A stretch of 64,000 nt of DNA from Epilithonimonas zeae (GTDB taxonomy: Bacteria; Bacteroidota; Bacteroidia; Flavobacteriales; Weeksellaceae): positions 2,480,001-2,544,000 of the forward strand of contig NZ_CP075338.1 of NCBI RefSeq assembly GCF_023278365.1, in the 5' to 3' direction. Positions 51,065 through 60,401 of the stretch are shown one piece after another; within the stretch, counting starts at the first letter, position 1; each line of letters opens with the position of its first letter. The notes beneath the pieces were generated by a model, which saw nothing but the letters and a program-made list of their open reading frames with translations, made no database searches and was not told the origin of the DNA. The translations under genes were made by a program, and so were the position numbers.

Positions 51065-52122
51065 GCGCAGTTTACATCAACAGTGTAGCCTGCATCTCGG
51101 TTCAGGACACTTTAAACGAAAATTTTTTCCAAAACCTTAAGCCTGAAAATTCATCTCAGGTTTTAAAAGCGATCGAACCCAATTACAAAGAATTCATTCC
51201 ACCCGCAGCAAGTAGAAGAATGTCTAAAACTGTAAAAATGAGTTCTGTGGCTTCACAATATGCTTTGAAAGAAGCCGGAATTGAAAATCCTGATGCGATC
51301 ATTGTTGGAACCGGAATGGGCTGTTCTCAGGATTCTGAAAAATTTCTGAAAAATGTGATTGAAAATAATGAAGAGTTTTTGACGCCGACCTATTTTATTC
51401 AATCTACTCATAATACGGTTTCTGGGCAGATTGCCTTAGGTTTGCAGTGTCACGCGTACAATTTCACTTATGTGAATACGTCTTCGTCTTTGGAATTTTC
51501 GATGTTAGATGCGAAGCTTCAAATCAATGATGGCGAAGCAGAAAATGTCTTGGTTGGTTCTACAGACGAACAAACCGAACGAACGATGAAATTGTACAAA
51601 CTCAACAATACCATTAAAAAAGAAGACAATCTTCCGGCTGCTTATCTGAATTCGACATCAGAAGGCGTGATTTGGGGTGAAGGAGCTAGCTTTTTTGTAT
51701 TAGGAAAGGATAAAACTGACACTTCCTATGCTCAGCTGACGGATATTAAAATCTGTAATAAATTAGAATTAACAGAAACCCGACAATTCATTGGAGATTT
51801 TTTAGTTAAAAATAATTTGAAAAATGATGAAATTGATACTGTGATTTTAGGTTTCAGTGGAGATTCTGAATCTGATCGTTATTACAAAAATGCTTCTGAA
51901 TTATTCCAAAATTCATCACAACTATACTACAAACATTTGAGCGGAGAATTCAATACAGCAAGTGGATTTTCAACATTTATGGCTTGCCATATTCTTAAAA
52001 ATCAAGAGATTCCGGAAGTGATGATGATTAATTCTGTGAAGAAGAAAGAACTGAAAAATATTTTGCTTTATAATCATCTTGGTGGGAACGACCATAGTCT
52101 GGTTTTGCTGAAGAAAGCTTAA
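51061..52122 (+). CDS. Chain-length-factor-like ketosynthase homologue (no catalytic Cys)
   Basis: 353 residues from the GTG at 51061, overlapping the KS stop; the longer frame from 51034 would need an internal start. In the Cys region the sequence is TYVNTSSSLEFSMLDA, so the nucleophile is replaced by Ser. The KS fold is otherwise followed (YFIQSTHNTVSGQIALGL and ASFFVLGKDK). It is probably the CLF partner that sets polyene length with the preceding KS. Confidence 0.85.
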   Translation: MSAVYINSVACISVQDTLNENFFQNLKPENSSQVLKAIEPNYKEFIPPAASRRMSKTVKMSSVASQYALKEAGIENPDAIIVGTGMGCSQDSEKFLKNVIENNEEFLTPTYFIQSTHNTVSGQIALGLQCHAYNFTYVNTSSSLEFSMLDAKLQINDGEAENVLVGSTDEQTERTMKLYKLNNTIKKEDNLPAAYLNSTSEGVIWGEGASFFVLGKDKTDTSYAQLTDIKICNKLELTETRQFIGDFLVKNNLKNDEIDTVILGFSGDSESDRYYKNASELFQNSSQLYYKHLSGEFNTASGFSTFMACHILKNQEIPEVMMINSVKKKELKNILLYNHLGGNDHSLVLLKKA

Positions 52123-52133
52123 ACAATGCTTAG

Positions 52134-52865
52134 ATGAAACATTATTCATTCATCCTACTTTATCTTTTTTGGAACATCTTCGTTTATGTTTTCAATGGAA
52201 GTATTTGGATGTACGTTTTCTGTTTCATTCTCTTTTCAGCAACGGTTGTTTGGGGTTCTTTTGATATTCAATTAAAATATTTTATTAATTCTATCACTCA
52301 AAAAAAAACAAAAATCAAGGAGGTTGCACTGACTTTTGACGATGGACCAACAGAATTTACTCCGAAATTTTTAGATATATTAAAAGAAAATAACATCAAA
52401 GCAACGTTTTTCTGCATCGGAAAACAGATTGAAAAATTTCCGGAAACATTTCAAAGAATCATTGCGGAAGGTCATATAATAGGAAATCACACTTATTCCC
52501 ATTCCAATAACACTGGATTTTTATCGAGTCCAAAAATGATTGAGGAAATTGAAAAATGTGATGAAGTAATTTTCAGAATTGGAAATATTAAAACCAATTT
52601 GTACCGACCACCATTTGGAGTCACCAATCCGAATATTGCAAAAGCCATCAGCAAAACTCAGAAAAAAAGTATCGGCTGGAATGTCCGTTCGCTTGATACT
52701 GTGATTGATAATGAGAAAAAAATTTATCACAGAATTACTAAGAATCTGAAACCAGGAAGTATCATTCTTCTCCACGACACATCTGAGAAAACCTACCTCG
52801 TTTTGGTCGAATTATTGCTATTTTTGAAACGTGAAAATTATTCAACTTTTCGGTTGATTCAATGA
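52134..52865 (+). CDS. Polysaccharide deacetylase family protein
   Basis: 243 residues. A short N-terminal membrane region is followed by the NodB domain: VALTFDDGPTEFTPKFLDIL (Asp pair), IGNHTYSHSNN (metal His pair), RPPFGVTNPNI and SIILLHDTSEK. It would remove acetyl groups from amino sugars or act on pigment-related acyl groups. It stands next to the CLF and LolA genes. Why it is in this cluster is unclear. Confidence 0.9.
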   Translation: MKHYSFILLYLFWNIFVYVFNGSIWMYVFCFILFSATVVWGSFDIQLKYFINSITQKKTKIKEVALTFDDGPTEFTPKFLDILKENNIKATFFCIGKQIEKFPETFQRIIAEGHIIGNHTYSHSNNTGFLSSPKMIEEIEKCDEVIFRIGNIKTNLYRPPFGVTNPNIAKAISKTQKKSIGWNVRSLDTVIDNEKKIYHRITKNLKPGSIILLHDTSEKTYLVLVELLLFLKRENYSTFRLIQ

Positions 52866-52880
52866 TTAATTCTACAAATA

Positions 52881-53507
52881 ATGATTAAGAATATAGCTTT
52901 AGGCACATTTTTATTAATTTCAGGTTTCTTTTTTGGGCAAAATACAACAATGTCCGCAGCAGAATCAAAAGCGTTCGTTTCCAAAATTTCTTCTGAAACC
53001 AGAAATATAAAGACATTACAAAGTGATTTTACTCAAACTAAAAAGATGGATTTTTTGGACAAAAGTATCGTGACTTACGGTAAAATGTCTCTGAAATCTC
53101 CGAACACTTTAAGCTGGAAATACACAAAACCTTATCAATATAGCATTATTTTCAAGGATAACAAAATCTTCATCAACGACCAAGGAAAAAAAACTTCGGT
53201 TGATGCCAAGAGCAAAACCTTTGAAAAAATCAACAAGCTGATTGTTGGAAGTTCAAACGGACAGATGTTCAGTGATCCGGAATTTTCTGTAACTTATTTC
53301 AAAAATACGAATTACAATATTGCCAAATTCACCCCGAAATCTGCTCAGTTATTAAAATACATCAAACAAATTGAACTACAGTTTCCAAAAGATGAATCCA
53401 CAGTTTCGCAAGTGAATATGACAGAAGCTTCCGGTGACACAACCAACATTGTTTTCAAAAACACCAAAATCAATGCGCCGATTTCTGCTTCAGAGTTTTC
53501 TTTATAG
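52881..53507 (+). CDS. LolA-like outer-membrane lipoprotein carrier
   Basis: 208 residues. Signal peptide MIKNIALGTFLLISGFFFGQ. The LolA half-barrel follows, with SDFTQTKKMDFLDKSIVTYGKMSLKSPNTLSWKY at the start. A LolA paralogue in an aryl-polyene cluster probably shuttles the hydrophobic pigment or a lipoprotein to the outer membrane. It overlaps the next gene by 35 nt. Confidence 0.88.
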   Translation: MIKNIALGTFLLISGFFFGQNTTMSAAESKAFVSKISSETRNIKTLQSDFTQTKKMDFLDKSIVTYGKMSLKSPNTLSWKYTKPYQYSIIFKDNKIFINDQGKKTSVDAKSKTFEKINKLIVGSSNGQMFSDPEFSVTYFKNTNYNIAKFTPKSAQLLKYIKQIELQFPKDESTVSQVNMTEASGDTTNIVFKNTKINAPISASEFSL

Positions 53508-54108
53508 TCTGATTTTTTTATGGTTTGTTTCGTGCAAAACCTACAAGCTGACAGACATAAAATCTGTTCAAAATTCTGAAACAACGGTTGAAAATCTCTA
53601 TTTTTCGTCGAACGAAGATTATGTTTATAAATGCCAGATGGATATTTATAATAATCACGTCAGCGGAATTTTAATTATTAAAAAGATCAGCCAAACAACA
53701 CATCGCGTCGTAATGACGTCGGATTTTGGTAATAAACTGATTGATTTTGAGATTGCTGATCAAGATTTTAAACTAATTTACGTTCTTCCTGATCTGGATA
53801 AAAAATTGGTGATTAATTTCCTTAAAAATAATTTTCAAAGATTATTGAAAAGAGAATATCCTGTAACAGAAAGTTTTGAAGACGACAATTCTAAAATTTA
53901 TCTCTCCAAAGTTGACAATCAATCTTTTTATTTGTTCTATAACAAGAATAATTCTCTATTGAAAAAAGTGGTTTATACGAAGAACAATAAGGAAAAAATC
54001 GATTTTACTTTTGATGCGAAAAAACATATCTTCGCAGATAGTATTGATTTGCAACACAAAGATTTCAATATCAACATCAAACTATTTCAAATCACGGATA
54101 CCGAATAA
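53473..54108 (+). CDS. Pigment-cluster lipoprotein of unknown function
   Basis: 211 residues from the ATG at 53473, inside the lolA end; this start gives a lipoprotein signal (FLLQSFLYSLIFLWFVSC). The earlier frame from 53434 overlaps lolA further. The mature part is beta-rich and not recognised. The overlap with lolA suggests that the two products work together, for example as a LolB-like acceptor in the outer membrane. That is inference. Confidence 0.72.
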   Translation: MRRFLLQSFLYSLIFLWFVSCKTYKLTDIKSVQNSETTVENLYFSSNEDYVYKCQMDIYNNHVSGILIIKKISQTTHRVVMTSDFGNKLIDFEIADQDFKLIYVLPDLDKKLVINFLKNNFQRLLKREYPVTESFEDDNSKIYLSKVDNQSFYLFYNKNNSLLKKVVYTKNNKEKIDFTFDAKKHIFADSIDLQHKDFNINIKLFQITDTE

Positions 54109-54110
54109 TT

Positions 54111-54482
54111 ATGCAGAGCATTCTTAATGATTTTTACGCTGTTACCTCTCACGAAAAAACTGAAAAAGGTTTTACAGCTAATATTACGTTAAACAAAGAC
54201 CATCAAATTTTCAATGGACATTTCCCTGGAAATCCGGTAACTCCAGGTGTTTGTATGATGCAGATTGTGAAAGATTTAACGGAAGAATTTACCAATTCTA
54301 AACTGTTCCTAAAATCGGCTTCTAATGTTAAGTTTATGGCCATCATTAATCCATTTGAAACGCCGGATTTGGTTTTAGAATTAGACATCAACGAGAACGA
54401 AGACGAAATAAAAGTTAAAAACACCACTACTTTTGGCGAAACTATTGCATTGAAATTATCAGTTACCTATAAAAAAATATAG
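54111..54482 (+). CDS. FabZ/ApeP-like 3-hydroxyacyl-ACP dehydratase
   Basis: 123 residues. HQIFNGHFPGNPVTPGVCMMQIV is the FabA/FabZ active-site block with His in GHFPGNP and the expected P-G-V. It dehydrates 3-hydroxyacyl-ACP to the enoyl form. It is distinct from the pair of divergent hotdog genes at 41.8-42.7 kb and is the best candidate for the catalytic dehydratase of the polyene. Confidence 0.88.
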   Translation: MQSILNDFYAVTSHEKTEKGFTANITLNKDHQIFNGHFPGNPVTPGVCMMQIVKDLTEEFTNSKLFLKSASNVKFMAIINPFETPDLVLELDINENEDEIKVKNTTTFGETIALKLSVTYKKI

Positions 54483-54484
54483 TT

Positions 54485-54967
54485 ATGAAACTGATGTTAT
54501 CTCTATTTGCAGCTTTTGTTATGTTGTTTCAATCTTCTGATTTGGAAACTTTGAGAGACAGTTACGCAGTTGCCAATCAATCCAAAGAAAATGCTAAAAA
54601 CTTCATAGAAATTGCTGACAAAAAAACATCTTCTGACCCTGTAATCTCAGGCTACAAAGCAGCAGCCAAAGTTTTAGAAGCTAAAGTGACGACCGATGGA
54701 AAAAGAAAAGCGCTTGTAAAATCTGGAGCAACCACTCTGGAAAGCTTAATAAAAAGTAATCCGAACAATACGGAATTAAGATTAATAAGACTAAGTGTTC
54801 AGGAAAATGTTCCGAAAATTGTGGGCTATTATAAGAATCTAAAAGAAGATAAAGAATTCGTCCTCAGCAATTACAGCAAACAAAATTCTGCACTGAAAAG
54901 CTATATCAAAAAATTTGCTGCCCAATCCAAAACAATGACCACAGCAGAAAAAGCGACTTTAAAATAA
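54485..54967 (+). CDS. Exported hypothetical protein of the pigment cluster
   Basis: 160 residues. The signal-like N-terminus (MKLMLSLFAAFVMLFQ) is followed by helical repeats with ESLIKSNPNNTELRLIRLSVQ, reminiscent of TPR-like folds, and a Lys-rich C-terminus. It starts 2 nt after the dehydratase gene and ends 4 nt before the GT2-DUF2062 gene. Function unknown. Confidence 0.75.
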   Translation: MKLMLSLFAAFVMLFQSSDLETLRDSYAVANQSKENAKNFIEIADKKTSSDPVISGYKAAAKVLEAKVTTDGKRKALVKSGATTLESLIKSNPNNTELRLIRLSVQENVPKIVGYYKNLKEDKEFVLSNYSKQNSALKSYIKKFAAQSKTMTTAEKATLK

Positions 54968-54971
54968 AACA

Positions 54972-56144
54972 ATGACCATCTCCGAAGTACAAAATGCAAT
55001 TTCTGAAAAGAAAATATGCGTTTTAATACCGACTTACAATAACGAAAAAACTCTAATAAGAGTGATCGAAGGTGTTTTGGATTACACCGAAAATATTATT
55101 GTAATTAATGATGGTTCGACAGATTCTACTTCGGAAATCCTTAAAAATTATCATCAAATCACAGTCGTTTCTTTACCCGAAAACAAAGGGAAAGGAAACG
55201 GTTTGAAAATCGGTTTCAGAAAAGCTCAGGAATTGGGTTATCATTATGCGATAACCATTGATTCTGATGGGCAGCATTATCCGGATGATATTCCTGTTTT
55301 CGTAGAAGCTTTGCTTATTGAAAAAGAAGATGTTCTGCTGATTGGAAACCGAAATATGTCACAAGACGGAATTCCCAGAAAAAGTAGTTTCGGCAACAAT
55401 TTTTCCAACTTTTGGTTTTGGTTTGAGACAGGAATTAAGTTACAAGATACACAATCCGGCTACCGCCTTTATCCTTTAAAAAAGATTCCGAAAAAATATT
55501 TCACGCCTAAATTTGAGTTTGAAATTGAAATCATCGTGAGAACAGCCTGGAAGCATGTTCCTGTAAAGAATGTTCCTGTCAAAGTACTTTATGATCCTGC
55601 GGAAAGAGTCTCGCATTTCCGACCGTTTCGGGACTTTACAAGAATCAGTATTCTGAATACTATTTTGGTTTTCATTACCATTTTCTACATTATTCCGAGA
55701 AATTTTTTCAGGAATTTCAAAAAAAAAAGTCTTAGAAAATTCATAAAAGAAGATGTTCTGGAAAGCGACGGCAGCAACCGAATCAAAGCGTTTTCCATTG
55801 CGCTTGGAACCTTCATTGGTTTATCTCCGTTTTGGGGATTTCAGACGTTGATTGTCATTTCTTTAGCAGTCGTTTTTAAACTGAATAAAGTATTGGCTTT
55901 TGTATTTTCAAATGTTAGTTTGCCACCTTTCATTCCGTTTATTATTGCAGCTTCTTTGTTTATCGGAGCGCCGTTTGTGAGTGGAGAAAGCGATTTTCTG
56001 AATCACGATTTAAATTTCGAATTGGTAAAAAACAATCTGCTGCAATATGTGATTGGGAGTTTTATTCTTGCGACTACTGTTGCCACAATTTTCGGATTGG
56101 GATTTTATTTTTTCCTGAATAAAGTGAATCCGGACAAACCTTAA
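54972..56144 (+). CDS. Family 2 glycosyltransferase with DUF2062 membrane domain
   Basis: 390 residues. The N-terminal GT-A domain has VLIPTYNNEKTL, IIVINDGSTDST and the DxD-like TIDSDGQHYPDD. After a first helix (ILNTILVFITIFYIIP) the C-terminal DUF2062 region carries FSIALGTFIGLSPFWGFQTL. It may glycosylate a lipid or the pigment at the membrane. It is the last plus-strand gene; the convergent C45 gene overlaps its end by 4 nt. Confidence 0.88.
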   Translation: MTISEVQNAISEKKICVLIPTYNNEKTLIRVIEGVLDYTENIIVINDGSTDSTSEILKNYHQITVVSLPENKGKGNGLKIGFRKAQELGYHYAITIDSDGQHYPDDIPVFVEALLIEKEDVLLIGNRNMSQDGIPRKSSFGNNFSNFWFWFETGIKLQDTQSGYRLYPLKKIPKKYFTPKFEFEIEIIVRTAWKHVPVKNVPVKVLYDPAERVSHFRPFRDFTRISILNTILVFITIFYIIPRNFFRNFKKKSLRKFIKEDVLESDGSNRIKAFSIALGTFIGLSPFWGFQTLIVISLAVVFKLNKVLAFVFSNVSLPPFIPFIIAASLFIGAPFVSGESDFLNHDLNFELVKNNLLQYVIGSFILATTVATIFGLGFYFFLNKVNPDKP

Positions 56145-57802
56145 TTTAATTTCTTTAAGGTTTTCTTCAAGTATTTCTCTACATTTTCTTTATCTGGAAC
56201 TGTTGTGATTTCCTTTGTCAATGCCATTTCAAATTCAACTTTAGCTTTAGAATATTCTTTTTGTTTGAAATAATATTTTCCGGCTAAATAATATCCCAAC
56301 CAAAAATCAGGATTCAAAGATTGGTATTCTTTAGTAAAATCTTCACTCAACAAAACATCATCTTTTTCAATTGCTGAAATAATCTCTGATTGCATCAATT
56401 TATAAATCTCATAATTTTCAAATTCCTGAGAATCGATAAAAGGGTCTTTTGCGATATTCAGTTCTGACTTGGCAAATTTTCCATTTTGCAAACGTTTATC
56501 AGAAAAAATTTCATTCAAATCATAACAAACAAATTCTCCCAGTTGATAAGGATTTGAAGAAACCCAAACCAATTTTTTCTCTGGCGAAAAAATTACAGCG
56601 TGATGTGCTAAAAGCTGATTAAGCGCTTTCTCATTTCCATAACCTATTTTCTCTCCTTTAAGACCCGATTTATCTCTTAAAATTGAGGCCATTTTTTCTG
56701 GATTGAGCTTTTGATTTTCCTGCAAAAGCTCTTGCAATTTTTCATAGCGGTATTCCGAATGGCTTTCTACAATATGTTTTTGATTTCGTTTATCGTCTTT
56801 ATAAGCTTCAGATTGAAAATGATTCGTGCAGAAAATTTTATTTGAGTTTTCAACTTTATAAACACCAAAATTATCCGGAGAAACTTCAATAATCACAGCA
56901 TTTTTATCATTCGCACTTCCGACTAAAATCGATTCAGAAACAAAAACTCTCCGCTTTTTTGCAATCGCGATAGCTTCATCAATATTTCTAGCATATTGAA
57001 GAATTTCTCTAGTCACAAGAGAAATCGGTGTTTTTGCCGTCAACGGAATTTTTGATTTTCCTGCATTGATTGTCACTGTAATTCCTTCTTTATTCATTCC
57101 GGAGACTACACCAATCATTCCGGGCCAGCTAACTGACATATAAGGAATTCCGTTTTCTGGTTCTACAAATTCGATGAGTTTATTTTTAGCAAATTCGTCG
57201 CCCACATAGAAATCGAAGTTCCGTCCAATCAACAGATCGCCATCTTCTGAGTTTTCATTCCAAACGGCAAGAGAAGAGCATCCAACCATCATCAAATCCT
57301 GCATCGCGTGGCCGATATCGTGCGCGCCGTGCAGATACATACTTCTCAAGAATTTGGGCGCAATAAAATCATATTTATCCGATGAATATTGAGATAATCC
57401 GTACAATTCAGCCTGATAATCATCACGGACATTCAGGTACATTTTCCGATTATACCATTTTAAAAAACCTCGCAATAATTTTTGTTTGAATTTTGAGGGC
57501 ACAAAACCTTCAACCTTGGAAAAGAAAATCTCTTCCTGTTTCTGCATCAGATCTTGTGTCAATGCACCATTATTGTAACCTAACTGCAAAGGATTTCCTT
57601 TGATGTAAAGCTCCCAAAGCTGTTGTTTATTTTTTGTTAAATAATTTTGACTGAAGCTAAAAGTTGAATCATTGATTTTGTTAACCTCCGGAATTTCAAG
57701 AGAATATTGTTTAATATCCGGAACGTGACGAACAGACTTGGAAGTTCCACAGGCAGTGAGATTCAGAATTAATAAAAAATATAGTAATGCTTTTTTCATC
57801 AA
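56141..57802 (-). CDS. C45-type acyltransferase/hydrolase lipoprotein with C-terminal helical repeat
   Basis: 553 residues. Lipoprotein signal LLYFLLILNLTACG. The Ntn-type fold has the nucleophile after the putative cleavage site (VGCSSLAVWN), then LLIGRNFDF and VTINAGKSKIP. The C-terminal 80 residues (FWLGYYLAGKYYFKQKEYSKAKVEFE) are TPR-like. C45 enzymes are acyltransferases such as penicillin N-acyltransferase. It is a candidate for forming the flexirubin ester in the envelope. It overlaps the downstream oxidoreductase start by 4 nt. Confidence 0.82.
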   Translation of the reverse strand: MMKKALLYFLLILNLTACGTSKSVRHVPDIKQYSLEIPEVNKINDSTFSFSQNYLTKNKQQLWELYIKGNPLQLGYNNGALTQDLMQKQEEIFFSKVEGFVPSKFKQKLLRGFLKWYNRKMYLNVRDDYQAELYGLSQYSSDKYDFIAPKFLRSMYLHGAHDIGHAMQDLMMVGCSSLAVWNENSEDGDLLIGRNFDFYVGDEFAKNKLIEFVEPENGIPYMSVSWPGMIGVVSGMNKEGITVTINAGKSKIPLTAKTPISLVTREILQYARNIDEAIAIAKKRRVFVSESILVGSANDKNAVIIEVSPDNFGVYKVENSNKIFCTNHFQSEAYKDDKRNQKHIVESHSEYRYEKLQELLQENQKLNPEKMASILRDKSGLKGEKIGYGNEKALNQLLAHHAVIFSPEKKLVWVSSNPYQLGEFVCYDLNEIFSDKRLQNGKFAKSELNIAKDPFIDSQEFENYEIYKLMQSEIISAIEKDDVLLSEDFTKEYQSLNPDFWLGYYLAGKYYFKQKEYSKAKVEFEMALTKEITTVPDKENVEKYLKKTLKKLN

Positions 57803-59322
57803 TTCTTATTTAGAGCTTGCATCAAACGTTCGTCTAAAACTTCTTTCCCAATAATCTCCGAACAAGTTACAAATGCGCCAATCGTTACGCCCAAAATGCC
57901 GTGCATATTAACGGTTTGACCTGTCAATAGAAGATTCGGAATTTTTGTTTTGGCAGAAAAAACGGTTTTCAACGGATTGTGAGAATCTTTTACATAACCG
58001 TAGATTCCGCCTTCGTAACAGCCGATATAATCACGATATGATAATGGACTTGAAGTATAAATCTCTTCTACCGAATCTAAAATATAAGGATGCTTTTCAG
58101 CCATTTTCTGAATCAGAATTTTAGCTTTTTCACTTTTAAATTCTTCGTATGCTTTACCTCTATCTTCGCTTTCAGCAACGGTATTTTGTGTTTTTTCCCA
58201 TTCTTTAACCTCATCAAAATTCATATAAGCAAGAGCAGTAAGACTTTCGGCAAAATCTGGATTATGCTTGGATTGTGTGGCGGAAAGCATATACCATTCC
58301 GGCCAATTTTCAGTTGATGAAGAACTAGCATTCCAGACTTTTTCTATGGAAGAATAATTATAAAAGTTGCAATTGAAATAAGGTAATGAGTTATCTTTCA
58401 ATCTGATATAAACCGAAAAACAAGACACAACCGGTTCCAAATCATTAACACGATTGAGATAAGATTTCTTCAACTTGTCTTCTCCAATAAGTTCTACTGT
58501 TCTTCGGATATCGATATTAGAAATAAACTGTTTTGCGAAGAATCGTTTCCCACATTTGGTTTCAACAGCTTTCAGATGATTTTCGTTATAAATAAATTGG
58601 CAAACTTCAGAATGTTTATAAACTTCAGCACCGTGTTTTCTGAGTTCTCTGATTAATAATTTTGTGATCTGACTTCCGCCATTGATGCATTTGAAAGCAC
58701 TTTCGATGTAAGAATTGACCGTGAGTGCGTGAACATACAAAGGCGTTTTCTCTCCAACTCCTGCATATAGAAAATTAGAACCTGCCAAAACAGCTCTCAA
58801 CTTTTCGTTTGAAGTGACAGAATCTATAAAATCTTTAGCATTAGTGTAAAGAATTTCGTCACTATACTTTTCTTTTCTGTAAAGGCTGTAACGTGGAAAC
58901 TGAGCGCAAACTTCCTGAATTCCATCACAATACTTGATGATATTTTCTTTTTCCTCAGGGAAAAATTTGGAAAGTTGCTCCACGAAATTGTCATAACCTT
59001 GAGAATGTGGATACTCTAAATCATCATTATCGAAAGTGATTTTATCAAAGCCATTTTCGTCCAGTTTTTTCAGATTCAAACCGCTCATTATTCCGAGGTA
59101 CGTGAAATATTGATTGAGATTTTGACCTTCTGACAATCCACCCAAATAATGAACACCTGTATCAAAAATAAGCTTGTCTCTGGAAAAAGTTTGCAGATTA
59201 CCTCCGTATTGATTGTTCTTTTCCAACACGCACACTTTCAGACCTTCTTTCGCCAAAATAAGCGCCGAAACAAGACCTCCTAAACCGCTTCCGATAACCA
59301 ATATGTCGTATTCTTTTTCCAA
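57799..59322 (-). CDS. CrtI-like FAD-dependent oxidoreductase
   Basis: 507 residues. The dinucleotide-binding motif is YDILVIGSGLGGLVSALILAKEG with VCVLEKNNQYGGNLQTF, as in phytoene desaturase-type enzymes. The C-terminal LLTGQTVNMHGILGVTIGAFVT matches the FAD-binding closing motif. It probably oxidises or desaturates the pigment chain. Third from last in the minus-strand arm of the cluster. Confidence 0.9.
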   Translation of the reverse strand: MEKEYDILVIGSGLGGLVSALILAKEGLKVCVLEKNNQYGGNLQTFSRDKLIFDTGVHYLGGLSEGQNLNQYFTYLGIMSGLNLKKLDENGFDKITFDNDDLEYPHSQGYDNFVEQLSKFFPEEKENIIKYCDGIQEVCAQFPRYSLYRKEKYSDEILYTNAKDFIDSVTSNEKLRAVLAGSNFLYAGVGEKTPLYVHALTVNSYIESAFKCINGGSQITKLLIRELRKHGAEVYKHSEVCQFIYNENHLKAVETKCGKRFFAKQFISNIDIRRTVELIGEDKLKKSYLNRVNDLEPVVSCFSVYIRLKDNSLPYFNCNFYNYSSIEKVWNASSSSTENWPEWYMLSATQSKHNPDFAESLTALAYMNFDEVKEWEKTQNTVAESEDRGKAYEEFKSEKAKILIQKMAEKHPYILDSVEEIYTSSPLSYRDYIGCYEGGIYGYVKDSHNPLKTVFSAKTKIPNLLLTGQTVNMHGILGVTIGAFVTCSEIIGKEVLDERLMQALNKN

Positions 59323-59364
59323 TTTAGCTTTTTCTGGTTATTAATTTTTAGCGTTGAATCGCGT

Positions 59365-59446
59365 GCAGCCCGACTTGAGCGGAAATCCTTTTTGTTTTTT
59401 TGCTAAAAAATAAAAAGATTGGGAGCGGAAGGCGGATTAAGCTGCC
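59365..59446 (+). ncRNA. Conserved flavobacterial intergenic RNA-like element (Flavo-1-like), copy 2
   Basis: GCAGCCCGACTTGAGCGGAA, TCCTTTTTG, an A/T-rich middle, AAAAAGATTGGGAGCGGAAG, and GCTGCC. GCAGC/GCTGC and CTTTTT/AAAAAG can pair. It shares AGCCC-GA, TCCTTTTTG, AAAAGAT, GGAA and GC with the element at 8350-8431. The family label is tentative. Confidence 0.5.
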
Positions 59447-59462
59447 ATAAAAATATTGAAAA

Positions 59463-60347
59463 TTAATCAATATCGTCCCAAAAGTCAAAGTAATTGAACC
59501 ACTGGAGCGGATATTTTTTGAGCATCGTTTCCAGATTTTGAACATATGAATTGAGTAAGCCCTGAGAATCGCGGTTTTTGATGTTCTGAGCCACTCTTGC
59601 GTACAAGTGATAATGAAGATTTTTTTCCTTCATCACATAAACATAAACAACGGGAACACCCAGTCTGGATGCAATGAGAAACGGGCCAGCGGGAAATTTG
59701 GCGGTTTTACCTAACAATTCTACTTCAAGAAATTTGGAACCTTCGAAATAACGATCGCCCGTGAAACAAATCAATTCGTTGTTTGACAAAGCCTGATTGA
59801 TGTCGAAAATGTGCGACATATCGTCTTTGACATAGATGAATTTGATATTGCTTTTTTTAATTGCAACGCTATCCAAGTATTCTTTTATGATGGTAACTTC
59901 CTGATCTGTAGTAACTAAATTAATCTGCGCATCAAAATCGATATCTGCAAAAAAGTGTTCTGCAATCTCAAAATTACCGATATGTGCGCTGATCAAAACG
60001 CCTCCTTTTTTTTCGTTGAGAAGGTTTTTGAGATTTTCTATTCCGTCAAATTCATAAGTAAATCGGTTTCGTAAACCTACTGAAATGGCCGTTTTATCAA
60101 TCAAAACTTTTCCGAAAACAAAGTAACTTTTGAAAACAGACAGTTTCGACTTCCAGAAACTATAACCTAATCTTTTTGTGAAATAGTAAGAAATGTATTG
60201 GTTGCTCTTCTTAAGAAACAAGAAGTAATAAGTTGCTACAAAATACAGTACAAAATATGAACTGCGGACGCCAAGATTCTTGATGCTCCAAACGAAAATC
60301 CTGTAACCGAGTATCGTTCCTTTGGATTTACCTTTCCATTTGTTCAT
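59463..60347 (-). CDS. LpxL-like lysophospholipid/lipid acyltransferase
   Basis: 294 residues. One N-terminal hydrophobic region (SSYFVLYFVATYYFLFL) is followed by GVLISAHIGNFEIAEHFF, where H-x4-E replaces the usual H-x4-D, then CFTGDRYFEGSKF and FPAGPFLIASRLGVPVVYV. It acylates a lipid or hydroxy-acyl group. In aryl-polyene clusters such genes are thought to link the polyene to a lipid anchor. It lies next to the second ACP. Confidence 0.86.
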   Translation of the reverse strand: MNKWKGKSKGTILGYRIFVWSIKNLGVRSSYFVLYFVATYYFLFLKKSNQYISYYFTKRLGYSFWKSKLSVFKSYFVFGKVLIDKTAISVGLRNRFTYEFDGIENLKNLLNEKKGGVLISAHIGNFEIAEHFFADIDFDAQINLVTTDQEVTIIKEYLDSVAIKKSNIKFIYVKDDMSHIFDINQALSNNELICFTGDRYFEGSKFLEVELLGKTAKFPAGPFLIASRLGVPVVYVYVMKEKNLHYHLYARVAQNIKNRDSQGLLNSYVQNLETMLKKYPLQWFNYFDFWDDID

Positions 60348-60349
60348 AT

Positions 60350-60392
60350 AATGATGTTTACCAATTTATCCGAAATATTGGTATATCGTTGA
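60350..60392. repeat. Octamer-based palindrome, copy 2 (short)
   Basis: TACCAAT (60360-60366) and ATTGGTA (60378-60384) form the inner arms; GATG/TATC flanks partly mirror. It shares words with 49795-49848 and 61891-61973. Confidence 0.55.
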
Positions 60393-60401
60393 ATTTATTA
60401 A

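Noticed and set aside
59348-59545. Minus-strand 65-codon frame between the CrtI-like and LPLAT genes
   Set aside because: It overlaps the conserved structured block and the end of the LPLAT gene out of frame; a shadow.
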